Part shown: one piece after another, positions 51,294 through 59,872 of the stretch
Layout: every line of letters begins with the position of its first letter
Position numbering within the stretch: the stretch's first letter is position 1
Assembly: GCA_021776635.1 (NCBI GenBank)
Contig: JAJFFN010000035.1
Span: 236,864-300,863, forward strand
DNA length: 64,000 nucleotides
Direction of reading: 5' to 3'
From: Robiginitomaculum sp.
Lineage (GTDB): Bacteria; Pseudomonadota; Alphaproteobacteria; Caulobacterales; Maricaulaceae
Position numbers and translations under genes: made by a program
Notes under the pieces: model-generated
Told to the model about the DNA's origin: nothing
The model's database searches: none
The model's input: only the letters and a program-made list of their open reading frames with translations

Positions 51294-52241
51294 TTAGGCG
51301 TCGTCTCGGTCATAGGTCAGAGCCATAAACACATCTTCTAAGTCAGGCTCTTCGGTGCGTAGGTCGCTGATGGTGATGTTTGCAGAATGCATACGTTCTA
51401 AAAGTTCTGGAATTTTTGTCTTGGTCGTACGGTAGGTAATGGCCAGTGAACCATCACTTCGAATTTGAGTTGCAAAATCGTTTAATGTTTTGGGGACCGA
51501 TTTTATTTTCCTGCTCGGCGATACGACCAGGGTTTTCTGGTCGAGCCTTCCCATAAGTGTATTTTTGTCTTCATTGGCCGTTATTTCGCCGTTATGAATA
51601 ATGGCGATTTTATCACACAAAGCTTCAGCCTCTTCAAGATAATGGGTGGTGAGGATAACCGTCGTTCCATTTTTGTGTAATTCGCGCACATAAGCCCATA
51701 GTTGGCGGCGTAGTTCTATATCAACGCCCGCCGTTGGTTCATCGAGGATCAACACTGGAGGCGTATGGACAAGGGCCTTAGCGACCAACAATCTGCGTTT
51801 CATACCGCCAGATAATTGCCGAACATATGAATCGCGTTTGTCTGCGAGGCCAAGAACAGCCAAAATCTCTTCGGTGCGCCGTTCGCTCTTCGGTACGCCA
51901 TAATATCCGGCCTGGTTTTCCAATGCCTGAAAGGGGGTGAAAAACACATCCATGGAGATTTCTTGGAGAACGACACCAATAGACGCTCTTGCTTGGCGGG
52001 TTTTGGTCTCGATGTCATAGCCGTTAATCTTGGCCGTGCCGGCCGATTTTACCACAAGTCCGGCCAGTATATTTATGATTGTTGATTTGCCCGCACCATT
52101 TGGCCCAAGCAGGCCAAAAATAGACCCGCGCGGCACGACAAGATCAATGCCTTTTAGGGCTTCTTTGGCAGGAGACTTACGGGTTTTTTTGTAGGTTTTT
52201 TTGAGGCCGGAAATTTCGATAGCTGGGGACAGTTTGTTCAT
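51294..52241 (-). CDS. ABC-2-type transporter ATP-binding protein
   Basis: 315 residues. Walker A GPNGAGKSTIIN (about 46-57), signature QLSGGMKRRLL (about 140-150), Walker B VLILDEPTAGVD (about 163-174) and the H-loop TTHYLEEAEAL are intact. The C-terminal 80 residues are the variable domain typical of drug- or polysaccharide-export ATPases. The permease normally follows, but the next minus-strand gene downstream is pabBC, so the partner is elsewhere or lost. Substrate unknown. Confidence 0.92.
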   Translation of the reverse strand: MNKLSPAIEISGLKKTYKKTRKSPAKEALKGIDLVVPRGSIFGLLGPNGAGKSTIINILAGLVVKSAGTAKINGYDIETKTRQARASIGVVLQEISMDVFFTPFQALENQAGYYGVPKSERRTEEILAVLGLADKRDSYVRQLSGGMKRRLLVAKALVHTPPVLILDEPTAGVDIELRRQLWAYVRELHKNGTTVILTTHYLEEAEALCDKIAIIHNGEITANEDKNTLMGRLDQKTLVVSPSRKIKSVPKTLNDFATQIRSDGSLAITYRTTKTKIPELLERMHSANITISDLRTEEPDLEDVFMALTYDRDDA

Positions 52242-52355
52242 CTTGTCTTTCTTGGATTATATTTCGCTTTGCCATCAATGTGTGCATTGACCTAAGTGGT
52301 CGTCTCAAATAGATAGGGAATACACAAACACTCTGCAACATCAATTGGAGCCGTC

Positions 52356-52541
52356 ATGACTAAAAAATCAATATTATTGAGTGAGCCAGTAGCGGAGAAA
52401 GTCAATACCCGTAGCGTATCTTGTGACGGCGGCGCCAAACACGGGAGCGCGAATGGGCATCCAAAAGTGTTTATGGATATGGGCCAAGCGGACAGTGTTG
52501 ATTGTAAATATTGTGGCAAGCGTTTCGCCTTTAAGAGATAA
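52356..52541 (+). CDS. Small zf-CHCC zinc-finger domain protein (NDUFS6-like)
   Basis: 61 residues. The zinc-finger pattern is SVSCDGGAKHG, then GHPKVFMDMG and VDCKYCGKRF, the Cys-His-Cys-Cys arrangement of the zf-CHCC family related to the mitochondrial complex I accessory subunit NDUFS6. Alphaproteobacteria often carry it as a stand-alone gene. It lies between two minus-strand genes. Role in complex I assembly is by homology only. Confidence 0.9.
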   Translation: MTKKSILLSEPVAEKVNTRSVSCDGGAKHGSANGHPKVFMDMGQADSVDCKYCGKRFAFKR

Positions 52542-52550
52542 TTTTACCCC

Positions 52551-52574
52551 GCTCATTACACTGCTCATTACTCT
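52551..52574. repeat. Tandem 12-bp repeat between convergent genes
   Basis: GCTCATTACACT is followed by GCTCATTACTCT in the 26-bp gap between the zf-CHCC and TonB-C genes; the second unit reaches the TonB-C stop region. Confidence 0.75.
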
Positions 52575-53455
52575 GTAGTGAAAGTGTATTTGCGTAGATA
52601 ATTGCTTGTGGCGACGGCTTTTTCGCCAACCGTTTTTGGATGAAATTTTGAAGCCCTAGCCGCGCGTTTAGATGCGCGGACGAAACTATTTCTATATTTA
52701 GCAGCTTCAACACTTACGATTTCTGTGCGGGCAACATTACCTCGCTCATCAACACTAAGGGAGAGAACGACAACAGCCTCTACGCCGTTACGGCGAGCTT
52801 TTCTAGGATATTTTGGGCGTTTGGCGAATTTCAAGCGGACATTTTTGACTTCGTATTTATTTGGTTTTTCTTGTGCATCCAGTGTTTCGACTATTGCTGG
52901 TTGCGTTACTTTATCACCTGCTAAAGCCGTATTTTTATCACCCTGAGCAAATCGGGATCGGCCTGCATTTGGTGCAAAATGTAAATCGGCTGATGAGATA
53001 AGGACGGCACCACTTGCTTGCAGCAATGCGGGCAGTTCAGATTGACGGTTCCATACACCCCAAGTAGATTTATAGACAGCTACGGCTTTGGTGTTTTGCA
53101 TGTCCGTACTATTAAGACTGTAAAGAGTTTGTGTGAGCGTTGCCCATGCGTTTTGCTCATGCCTTGATAAAACATCACGCGCCTTTTGTGCCCGAAGCGT
53201 GTCTTCATTAAACGCATAATTTTTCGCAAAATCATGAAGCCGTGCCAGCCTTAAACCTGTGTGCGTTTCGCCAATAATCCTAAGATAGGCTTGGCGCGGT
53301 GTTTCAGGCTTAAAGTAATTAATTTTTGGGCCATTTTCGGCGAAGAGCAAAACGATACCTACGCATAAGAATATAAAGCCGAACATGATAAAAAACATAG
53401 GTTTTTGGTTCAATGCGCCTTCGTTTTCGCTATTATCCGTACTGTCTCGCTGCAT
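52568..53455 (-). CDS. TonB C-terminal domain protein (periplasmic, single TM anchor)
   Basis: 295 residues. One TM helix near residues 20-42 (PMFFIMFGFIFLCVGIVLLF) anchors it in the inner membrane. The C-terminal 90 residues are a TonB-C fold: PKYPRKARRNGVEAVVVLSLSVDERGNVARTEI, then FVRASKRAARASKF. The middle part is helical (AYLRIIGETHTGLRLARLHD). Unlike true TonB there is no long Pro-rich spacer, and no exbB/exbD genes are near. It may be a cell-envelope protein that uses the TonB fold for another purpose. Confidence 0.82.
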   Translation of the reverse strand: MQRDSTDNSENEGALNQKPMFFIMFGFIFLCVGIVLLFAENGPKINYFKPETPRQAYLRIIGETHTGLRLARLHDFAKNYAFNEDTLRAQKARDVLSRHEQNAWATLTQTLYSLNSTDMQNTKAVAVYKSTWGVWNRQSELPALLQASGAVLISSADLHFAPNAGRSRFAQGDKNTALAGDKVTQPAIVETLDAQEKPNKYEVKNVRLKFAKRPKYPRKARRNGVEAVVVLSLSVDERGNVARTEIVSVEAAKYRNSFVRASKRAARASKFHPKTVGEKAVATSNYLRKYTFTTE

Positions 53456-53565
53456 TTGGCATTGTGCTCCCTTGTTATCCCGAGTGCTTCTGAGTGCTTT
53501 CTAGTGCTTATCAGGCTTACCCTATAAGATATGACTATAAAAAGGCAAAAATGCGGCAAGCCTTT

Positions 53566-53617
53566 AAACATTACTTGCAAAGCTATTCTGGAAACATTAC
53601 TTGCAAAGCTATTCTGG
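53566..53617. repeat. Perfect 26-bp tandem duplication upstream of polA
   Basis: The 26-bp unit at 53566-53591, starting AAACATTACTTG and ending CTATTCTGG, is repeated exactly at 53592-53617. It ends 19 bp before the preferred polA start, in the untranslated leader. A 10-bp unit (AGTGCTT core, three times) lies just upstream at about 53483-53512. Confidence 0.92.
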
Positions 53618-53635
53618 CGTGGGCAATGTCGGCTT

Positions 53636-56446
53636 ATGATATATGCAAAACCTATCGATTCCAACTCTCATGTCGTACTTGTAGACGGATCAGGATATAT
53701 TTTTCGTGCCTATTATGCTTTACCGGCCCTCACGCGCCGTACGGATGGTTTGATCATCGGGGCCGTTGCCGGCTTCTCCAATATGTTGTTTAAATTGTTG
53801 CGTGAGCAACACGGCGACGAAAGGCCGAGCCATTTTGCTGTGATATTTGACAGTAAAGGAAAGACTTTTCGTTCCGATATTTACGACGACTATAAAGCCA
53901 ACCGCCCGCCGCCGCCTGAAGACTTAATTCCGCAATTTCCGCTCACCCGGGATGCGACCCGGGCTTTCGGTGCGCTGGCAATCGAAACGCCAGGCTACGA
54001 AGCTGACGATATTATAGCCTCATATGCGGATCAAGCAGAGAAAAAGGGGGCACGCGTTACGATTATATCTAGTGACAAGGACCTTATGCAATTGGTGAGC
54101 GACCGTATCTGCATGGTGGATACGATGAAAAACAAAACCATTTGCGCACCGCAGGTACATGAAAAATTTGGTGTCGGGCCTGACAAGGTTGTCGATATAC
54201 AAGCCTTGGCGGGGGACAGTGTTGACAATGTACCGGGCGTTCCGGGAATAGGTGTTAAGACGGCGGCATTGCTGATTAATGAATTTGGTGATTTGGATAC
54301 ATTGTTGGAACGCGCAGGCGAAATTCCGCAAAAAGGCCGGCGCGAAAAATTGATTGAGTTTGCAGACTTGGCGCGTATTTCGCGAGAATTGGTGACATTA
54401 AAACGCGATATGGTTTTAGAAACGCCACTGGAAGAACTGGCCGTACAAGACCCTGACCGCGATATCTTACTGGATTTCCTTGAGGACATGACATTTCGCA
54501 CTCTGACCAAACGTGTGGTTGCTGCACTGGGCGAAGGCGATACGGACGGTCTGCGTAAAGACGATACAAAAGAACAAATTGCGGCTGGACTGCCTGTATT
54601 TGATAAGGAAAAATACGAATGTGTTCAATCGGTCGAGCGCCTTAAACATTGGGCGGCACGCTGCACGGAAGTTGGCGTGTGCGCCGTGGATTTGGAAACC
54701 GACAGCCTTGACAGTGCGGCTGCCAATCTGGTTGGTGTCTGTTTGGCTGTGGCCGATAATGAAGCCTGTTATATTCCGCTTGGCCATGTCGGCGAAGGCG
54801 ATTTGTTCGGTGCCATGGAGGGGAAAAGCGCTCCTAAGCAAATACCCATGCAGCAGGCCTTGGATATTTTAAAGCCAATGTTGCACGACCAAGCCGTTCT
54901 TAAAATCGGCCAAAATTTCAAATATGATCTTGGTGTATTTTCTCGTTATGGTCTTAATCCGGCTCCATTTGATGATACTATGTTGATTTCCTATGCGCTG
55001 GATTGCGGTCTGCACGGGCACGGGATGGATGCGCTTTCCCAGATGCATTTTGAACATGAACAAATTCCGTTTAAGCAAGTTGCAGGCACCGGTAAAAACC
55101 AAAAAACCTTTGATCAATTAGATTTGGAAACCGCAACACCTTACGGCGCCGAAGATGCGGATGTGACATTGCGCCTGTGGAAATATCTAAAGCCGGAACT
55201 GGCCAAGAAACAAGTGGCTACGGTTTACGAAACCTTGGAACGCCCTATGCCGGTTGTTCTTGCGGAGATGGAAAACGCAGGCATCAAAGTAGACAAAGTG
55301 GTGTTGGCGCGGTTGTCTGCGGATTTTGAGCAAAAAAAATGTGCTCTTGAAGCCGAAGCCCACGCGCTTGCAAACCGGCCATTTAATCTGGCTAGCCCAA
55401 AGCAGTTGGGCGAAATCCTGTTTGATGATTTGGATTTGCCAGGAGGTAAGAAAACCAAAACCGGGGCTTGGCAAACGGGTGCTGGGGTGCTGGAAAAACT
55501 GCAAGAAAAGCATGCTTTGCCTAAAATAGTGCTCGACTGGCGCCACTATGCCAAACTGAAATCTACCTATACGGATACGCTTCCCAAAGAGATAAACCCG
55601 CGTACCGGGCGGGTTCATACGAGTTATGCTTTGGCGTCTACAACGACAGGGCGCTTGTCATCCAGTGATCCGAATTTGCAAAATATTCCCATTCGAACGG
55701 AAGATGGGCGAAAAATACGCACAGCCTTTATCGCGGAGCCTGGACATATATTGGTTGCGGCAGATTACTCCCAAGTGGAGCTTAGGGTGCTGGCGCATAT
55801 GGCCGATTTGCCGTCAATGAAACAAGCATTTGCCGATGGTGTTGATATTCATGCCATGACCGCCAGCGAAATGTTCGCCGTCCCAATCAAGGGTATGGAC
55901 CGCGCAACGCGCCGCCGGGCAAAAGCCATTAACTTTGGGATTATCTACGGTATTTCAGCCTTTGGTCTCGCGAACAATCTCGGTATTTCGCGCACTGAAG
56001 CCAAAGAATATATCGATGCATATTTTGAAAAATTTCCCGGGATCAAAGCCTATATGGAAGCCGCCAAAGATGAAGCCCGTGAATTTGGTTATGTTAAAAC
56101 CCTCTTTGGCCGCAAATGCCACGTCAAATCTATCAACGAGAAAAATCCAATGTACCGTGCAGGTGCTGAACGCCAGGCTATCAATGCGCCCATCCAAGGC
56201 ACCGCCGCCGATATTATTCGCCGTGCCATGATCCGCATGCCAGACGCACTCAAGGCCGTAGACGGTGCGCGAATGTTGTTACAAGTTCACGACGAGCTCA
56301 TTTTTGAAGTGCCCGAAAGTTCAGCAGATGCATTGATTTGTGTCGTAAAACCGGTTATGGAAAACGCGAGTGCACCTGCGGTCAACTTAAGTGTACCTTT
56401 AGTCGTAGACGCCAAAGCGGCCAATAACTGGAACGATGCACATTAA
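53636..56446 (+). CDS. polA: DNA polymerase I
   Basis: 936 residues from ATG 53636 (MIYAKPIDSNSHVVLVDGSG); the longer in-frame start at 53531 would add a stretch that runs through the 26-bp duplication and has no homology. The 5'-3' exonuclease domain (about 1-300) has VLVDGSGYIFRAYYALP and GVGPDKVVDIQALAGDSVDNVPGVPG. The 3'-5' exonuclease (about 345-535) keeps the DxE motif (CAVDLETDSLDS), so proofreading is probably active. The polymerase domain carries motif A DYSQVELRVLAHM, motif B RRRAKAINFGIIYGIS and motif C LLQVHDELIFEVPE. Complete. Confidence 0.96.
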   Translation: MIYAKPIDSNSHVVLVDGSGYIFRAYYALPALTRRTDGLIIGAVAGFSNMLFKLLREQHGDERPSHFAVIFDSKGKTFRSDIYDDYKANRPPPPEDLIPQFPLTRDATRAFGALAIETPGYEADDIIASYADQAEKKGARVTIISSDKDLMQLVSDRICMVDTMKNKTICAPQVHEKFGVGPDKVVDIQALAGDSVDNVPGVPGIGVKTAALLINEFGDLDTLLERAGEIPQKGRREKLIEFADLARISRELVTLKRDMVLETPLEELAVQDPDRDILLDFLEDMTFRTLTKRVVAALGEGDTDGLRKDDTKEQIAAGLPVFDKEKYECVQSVERLKHWAARCTEVGVCAVDLETDSLDSAAANLVGVCLAVADNEACYIPLGHVGEGDLFGAMEGKSAPKQIPMQQALDILKPMLHDQAVLKIGQNFKYDLGVFSRYGLNPAPFDDTMLISYALDCGLHGHGMDALSQMHFEHEQIPFKQVAGTGKNQKTFDQLDLETATPYGAEDADVTLRLWKYLKPELAKKQVATVYETLERPMPVVLAEMENAGIKVDKVVLARLSADFEQKKCALEAEAHALANRPFNLASPKQLGEILFDDLDLPGGKKTKTGAWQTGAGVLEKLQEKHALPKIVLDWRHYAKLKSTYTDTLPKEINPRTGRVHTSYALASTTTGRLSSSDPNLQNIPIRTEDGRKIRTAFIAEPGHILVAADYSQVELRVLAHMADLPSMKQAFADGVDIHAMTASEMFAVPIKGMDRATRRRAKAINFGIIYGISAFGLANNLGISRTEAKEYIDAYFEKFPGIKAYMEAAKDEAREFGYVKTLFGRKCHVKSINEKNPMYRAGAERQAINAPIQGTAADIIRRAMIRMPDALKAVDGARMLLQVHDELIFEVPESSADALICVVKPVMENASAPAVNLSVPLVVDAKAANNWNDAH

Positions 56447-56485
56447 AGCATAGAGAATTGTCTTTACAAATAGTCCCCTGTGAGT

Positions 56486-56502
56486 TACATTTATTAAATG
56501 TA
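56486..56502. promoter_or_regulatory. 17-bp palindrome over the toxin start codon, probable TA operator
   Basis: TACATTTA, a central T and TAAATGTA form a perfect inverted repeat. The toxin ATG (56498-56500) lies inside it. Autoregulation by an antitoxin dimer is typical for such operons. Confidence 0.6.
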
Positions 56503-56761
56503 TGAAATTGACTTTACGGATATATTTGACCATTGGCTTGACAAATTGAAGGACGGAAAGGCTCGTGCAAAAATAACGGCAAGAATTGACAGATTAAGAG
56601 ATGGAAATTTTGGAGATGTAAAACCTGTTGGTGCAGGGATTAGCGAAATGCGAATTCACTATGGCTCTGGCTACAGGGTTTATTTTACTAGGCGGGGCAT
56701 GAAAATCATTTTGGTTTTATATGGCGGCTCAAAGAAAACCCAAGCAAAGGACAAAATTTAG
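56498..56761 (+). CDS. RelE/ParE (HigB)-type toxin, truncated by an apparent one-base deletion
   Basis: 87 residues of the addiction-module killer family: FTDIFDHWLDKLKDGKARAKITARIDRLRDGNFGDVK, then ISEMRIHYGSGYRVYFTRRG and KIILVLYGGSKKTQAKDKI. It probably acted as a ribosome-dependent mRNase. The frame stops at TAG (56759), whereas one extra T would continue as LAKTLAQQIKE and end at TAA 56791-56793. That is the normal C-terminal helix of the family (KKTQ-D-I-AK-LA-E). The loss of about 12 residues may weaken or abolish activity. The antitoxin gene follows 96 bp downstream. Confidence 0.85.
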   Translation: MYEIDFTDIFDHWLDKLKDGKARAKITARIDRLRDGNFGDVKPVGAGISEMRIHYGSGYRVYFTRRGMKIILVLYGGSKKTQAKDKI

Positions 56762-56857
56762 CCAAAACATTGGCACAACAAATAAAAGAGTAAAATACAT
56801 AAAGGCAATGAAGCCTATTAGCCAATGTGATCGTGGCTTTGGCAAAAGGAGAAAACG

Positions 56858-57175
56858 ATGACCGTAAGAACTATTCCATTTGATCCGGCGAAATATCTGA
56901 AAGATGATGAAGAAATAGCTTTCTATTTGTCCGAGGCGTTTGAGACGGGCGAGCCAGAATATATAAATCATGCTCTTGGTGTGGCAGCCCGTGCGCGCGG
57001 CATGACCCAAGTCGCCAAAGATAGCGGTCTTAAACGTGAAGCTCTATACCGTTCGCTGAGCGAGACCGGCAATCCGCAGTTCACAACAATACTTGCAGTG
57101 ATGAAAGCATTAGGGCTAAGCTTGAAAGCCGAAGTCCGCAAGTCGGACGATCATGAAGCTCACAACGCACTTTAG
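56858..57175 (+). CDS. Antitoxin of the addiction module (HigA-like HTH protein)
   Basis: 105 residues, putative addiction-module antidote family. The start TIPFDPAKYLKDDEEIAFYL and the HTH ALGVAARARGMTQVAKDSGLKREALYRSLSE (about 48-78) are characteristic, with NPQFTTILAVMKALGLSL. It would neutralise the toxin and repress at the palindrome over the toxin start. A strong Shine-Dalgarno (AGGAG) lies at 56844-56856. Toxin-first gene order is typical of HigBA. Confidence 0.9.
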   Translation: MTVRTIPFDPAKYLKDDEEIAFYLSEAFETGEPEYINHALGVAARARGMTQVAKDSGLKREALYRSLSETGNPQFTTILAVMKALGLSLKAEVRKSDDHEAHNAL

Positions 57176-57227
57176 TCAAAATACAAGTAAGTCATAACCC
57201 AAAAGACATTTATCAGAGGAAATTATT

Positions 57228-58064
57228 ATGAAGCATTTTTTATTCGCAAGCGCCGCAGCCTTTATTTTTGCAGGCTGCCAACAATCGGTAACACCGGAAG
57301 CGGAAACGGCTGCTCCTATACAGGCAAAAAAAATCGTAAAAAAGGCGTCAGCCGAAGACATCGGTAATCGCGGCGAGGTTATGATGGCGATACAATCCCA
57401 CGACCGCCCAGAGGCCGACAAGACAGACGACGAAATCCGCAAAGCGGCGGAGGTTTTGCAGTTCACAGGCGTATGGCCAGGAATGACAGTGGTAGAGTTG
57501 GAGGCGGGCAGTGGTTATTATACTGAACTGTTTTCACGAATAGTCGGCAAGGACGGTAAGGTATATATGCAAAACCCACACGGTTTTGACAAGTTTATCA
57601 CCCCTGAAGTATTTGCGGCTCGGCTTGGCGAAAATGGTGAACGTCTCGCCAATGTCACGCACATGCGTGGTCTGTTTGACAAATTGGATGTAGAGGCAGG
57701 TTCGGCTGATATTGTTACCTGGATATTGGGGCCGCACGAAATGTTTTGCGCGCCCAAGGACTGCGGCGCGCTAGGCGACGTGGACGGAGCCTATGCAGAA
57801 ATCGCGCGAGTGCTAAAGCCAGGCGGCAAATTTATTGCGCTTGACCATGCAGCTATAGGTGAAGATGAAGCCGTAGGCGGGACACTGCACCGCATACAGC
57901 CTGATAAAGTGAGGCAGCGCGCCGAAGCCGTTGGGCTTGTGTTTGTAAAAGACAGTGACGTATTGGCAAATAAAACGGACGACCACACGAAAAATGTGTT
58001 TGATCCCGAAGTCCGCCGTAAGACCGACCGGTTTTTACATATGTATGAAAAGCCCGCAAAATAA
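57228..58064 (+). CDS. Exported lipoprotein with SAM-methyltransferase fold (COG4798-like), copy 1
   Basis: 278 residues. The signal peptide and lipobox (AAAFIFAGCQQSVTPEAE) place it in the envelope with Cys 17 lipidated. The remainder has the class I methyltransferase fold: motif I VVELEAGSGYYTELFSRIVG (about 88-107), WILGPHEMFC, and ARVLKPGGKFIALDHAA (about 197-213). The glycine-rich motif is E-A-G-S-G-Y-Y rather than the standard DxGxGxG. A SAM-dependent enzyme in the periplasm is unexpected because SAM is cytoplasmic. A paralogue lies downstream. Confidence 0.82.
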   Translation: MKHFLFASAAAFIFAGCQQSVTPEAETAAPIQAKKIVKKASAEDIGNRGEVMMAIQSHDRPEADKTDDEIRKAAEVLQFTGVWPGMTVVELEAGSGYYTELFSRIVGKDGKVYMQNPHGFDKFITPEVFAARLGENGERLANVTHMRGLFDKLDVEAGSADIVTWILGPHEMFCAPKDCGALGDVDGAYAEIARVLKPGGKFIALDHAAIGEDEAVGGTLHRIQPDKVRQRAEAVGLVFVKDSDVLANKTDDHTKNVFDPEVRRKTDRFLHMYEKPAK

Positions 58065-58207
58065 TACACACAAAACTGTGCGCCCATATTTGTGAATACC
58101 CATATTCAAAATTCCATATGGCTTATTAAGACCCTATAAAGGAATGTCCTAAAAAACATGCTTAAATAATTTTTGGTAGTAAAGCGTGAGGCAAGTGGGG
58201 GTCTAAT

Positions 58208-59131
58208 ATGAAAATCGTGTTATTTGTTGGTGCAGGCTTACTAAGCATAACAGCAATGGCAGGCTTGTTGGGAATATCGAGTAGGCTGGATAAAAATTCT
58301 GCATACAAATTAAATGCGTCTATGCAAATTAGCGAATATATCTCCGCCGCGCAGGATAAAAGTGACCCGCCTCTGTCGGTAGATTTAATAGAAACGGACC
58401 GCGTTTTGGCAGCCATGGTGCATCCTGATCGTACGTCTGCGGATGTCAGTGATGATGGGCTTCGTAAGGTTTTGGATGTGCTCCGTTTTACGGGTATTGG
58501 CGCCGGTAATACTGTCCTTGAGATGGAAGCAGGCAGTGGATATTACACAGAGCTTCTCTCATTTATTGTTGGTAAGCAAGGCACAGTCATCATGCAAAAC
58601 CCGCCAGAATTTGGCGATTTCGTTACACCCGATGTGCTTGCGGCTCGGCTTGGCGAGGAGGGGGGGCGTCTCTCTAATGTCCGTGTGAGCACAACCAGTT
58701 TTGATGCTTTGGATGCCCCGGACGCGAGCGTCGATTTGGTAACATGGTTTCTTGGTCCTCATGAATTATGGATGACAAATGCGGCAGGTGAAATGACCTT
58801 GGGTGATCCTGAAAAAACATACGGCGAAATATTTCGTGTGCTCAAACCTGGCGGACGTTTTGTTGCCCTGGATAAATCATCTCCTGATTATACTTTTGAG
58901 CACGAAAGTAGCGTCTCTCATAAGATTAGCCCCAAGCACGTCATTGCGCGGGCCGAAGCTGCTGGATTTACGTTGACAAAAACCAGCGATATCTTGTCAA
59001 TAAAAATTGATCCCGACAGTCAGGATTCTTTTGGCAAAAAACTGGGCAAAAAATACGACCTGAATGTGGTCGATCCGAGCAAACGGGTCTCGACAGACCG
59101 CTTCTTGCACATGTATACAAAGCCCGAATAA
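58208..59131 (+). CDS. Exported protein with SAM-methyltransferase fold (COG4798-like), copy 2
   Basis: 307 residues, paralogue of the preceding gene. The N-terminal hydrophobic segment (IVLFVGAGLLSITAMAGLLGI) is a signal peptide or anchor without a lipobox. Motif I reads VLEMEAGSGYYTELLSFIVG; it also has WFLGPHELWMTN and FRVLKPGGRFVALDKSS. The C-terminus has an extra segment and ends STDRFLHMYTKPE, matching KTDRFLHMYEKPA of copy 1. The shared RFLHMY tail is distinctive. gpmA starts 15 bp after the stop and may be co-transcribed. Confidence 0.82.
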   Translation: MKIVLFVGAGLLSITAMAGLLGISSRLDKNSAYKLNASMQISEYISAAQDKSDPPLSVDLIETDRVLAAMVHPDRTSADVSDDGLRKVLDVLRFTGIGAGNTVLEMEAGSGYYTELLSFIVGKQGTVIMQNPPEFGDFVTPDVLAARLGEEGGRLSNVRVSTTSFDALDAPDASVDLVTWFLGPHELWMTNAAGEMTLGDPEKTYGEIFRVLKPGGRFVALDKSSPDYTFEHESSVSHKISPKHVIARAEAAGFTLTKTSDILSIKIDPDSQDSFGKKLGKKYDLNVVDPSKRVSTDRFLHMYTKPE

Positions 59132-59146
59132 ATAGGGAATCGCGAC

Positions 59147-59872
59147 ATGACGCAATTGGTATTGGTACGCCACGGCCAAAGTGAATGGAATTTACAAAAC
59201 CGCTTTACCGGCTGGGTAGATGTCGATTTGACCGAAAAGGGCGTTGCCGAAGCTACGCTCGGCGGTAAATTACTAGCGGCAGAAGGCATCCGGTTCAATG
59301 AAGCCTATACGTCTTATTTGACCCGAGCAATCCGCACCCTTTGGATGAGCCTTGAAGGCCTTGACCAATGCTATATTCCCGTCACCAAAGACTGGCATCT
59401 GAATGAGCGTCATTACGGCGGTTTGACCGGGCTTAACAAACAAGAAACTCGCGACAAGCACGGCGCGGAACAAGTGCATATCTGGCGCCGTTCATTTGAT
59501 GTGCCACCGCCAATTATTGGGCCAGAGCATAAATACCACCCGGCCAATGATCCACGTTATGCAGATATAGAAGCCGCCAAATTACCTGGCGGTGAGAGCC
59601 TAAAGCTCACCTTGGATCGCGTACTCCCGTATTTCAACGCGGAAATTGCACCTAAAATAAAAGCCGGAAAAACTTTGCTGATTTCCGCCCACGGTAATTC
59701 TTTGCGCGCGCTTTTAAAAGAGCTTTTCAAAGTCTCCGACGCCGATATCCCAGGCTATGAAGTACCCACTGGCAACCCGCTGCTCATCGACCTAGACGAC
59801 GGCACGCTAAACGTAACCGCCGCCAGATATCTAGACGCAAGCCGCGCGAAGCCTATTCCGCCTTTAAATTAG
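59147..59872 (+). CDS. gpmA: 2,3-bisphosphoglycerate-dependent phosphoglycerate mutase
   Basis: 241 residues; interconverts 3- and 2-phosphoglycerate in glycolysis. The catalytic His is in LVLVRHGQSEWNLQNRFTGW. ERHYGGLTGLNKQE and LLISAHGNSLRALLKEL hold the other active-site residues. dPGM length and motifs are complete. Its 3' end overlaps the convergent MATE gene by 20 bp. Confidence 0.95.
   Translation: MTQLVLVRHGQSEWNLQNRFTGWVDVDLTEKGVAEATLGGKLLAAEGIRFNEAYTSYLTRAIRTLWMSLEGLDQCYIPVTKDWHLNERHYGGLTGLNKQETRDKHGAEQVHIWRRSFDVPPPIIGPEHKYHPANDPRYADIEAAKLPGGESLKLTLDRVLPYFNAEIAPKIKAGKTLLISAHGNSLRALLKELFKVSDADIPGYEVPTGNPLLIDLDDGTLNVTAARYLDASRAKPIPPLN

Noticed and set aside
53483..53617. CRISPR-like array upstream of polA
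   Set aside because: Units are directly adjacent with no spacers, and the two unit types are unrelated; they are tandem duplications.
53531..53635. Upstream extension of polA
   Set aside because: The extra 35 residues run through a 26-bp duplication, lack homology to PolA, and the start lacks a Shine-Dalgarno.
56751..56761. Programmed -1 frameshift to make the full-length toxin
   Set aside because: The zero-frame codons AAA ATT TAG do not form an X-XXY-YYZ slippery heptamer and no downstream pseudoknot was apparent, so a simple deletion is likelier.
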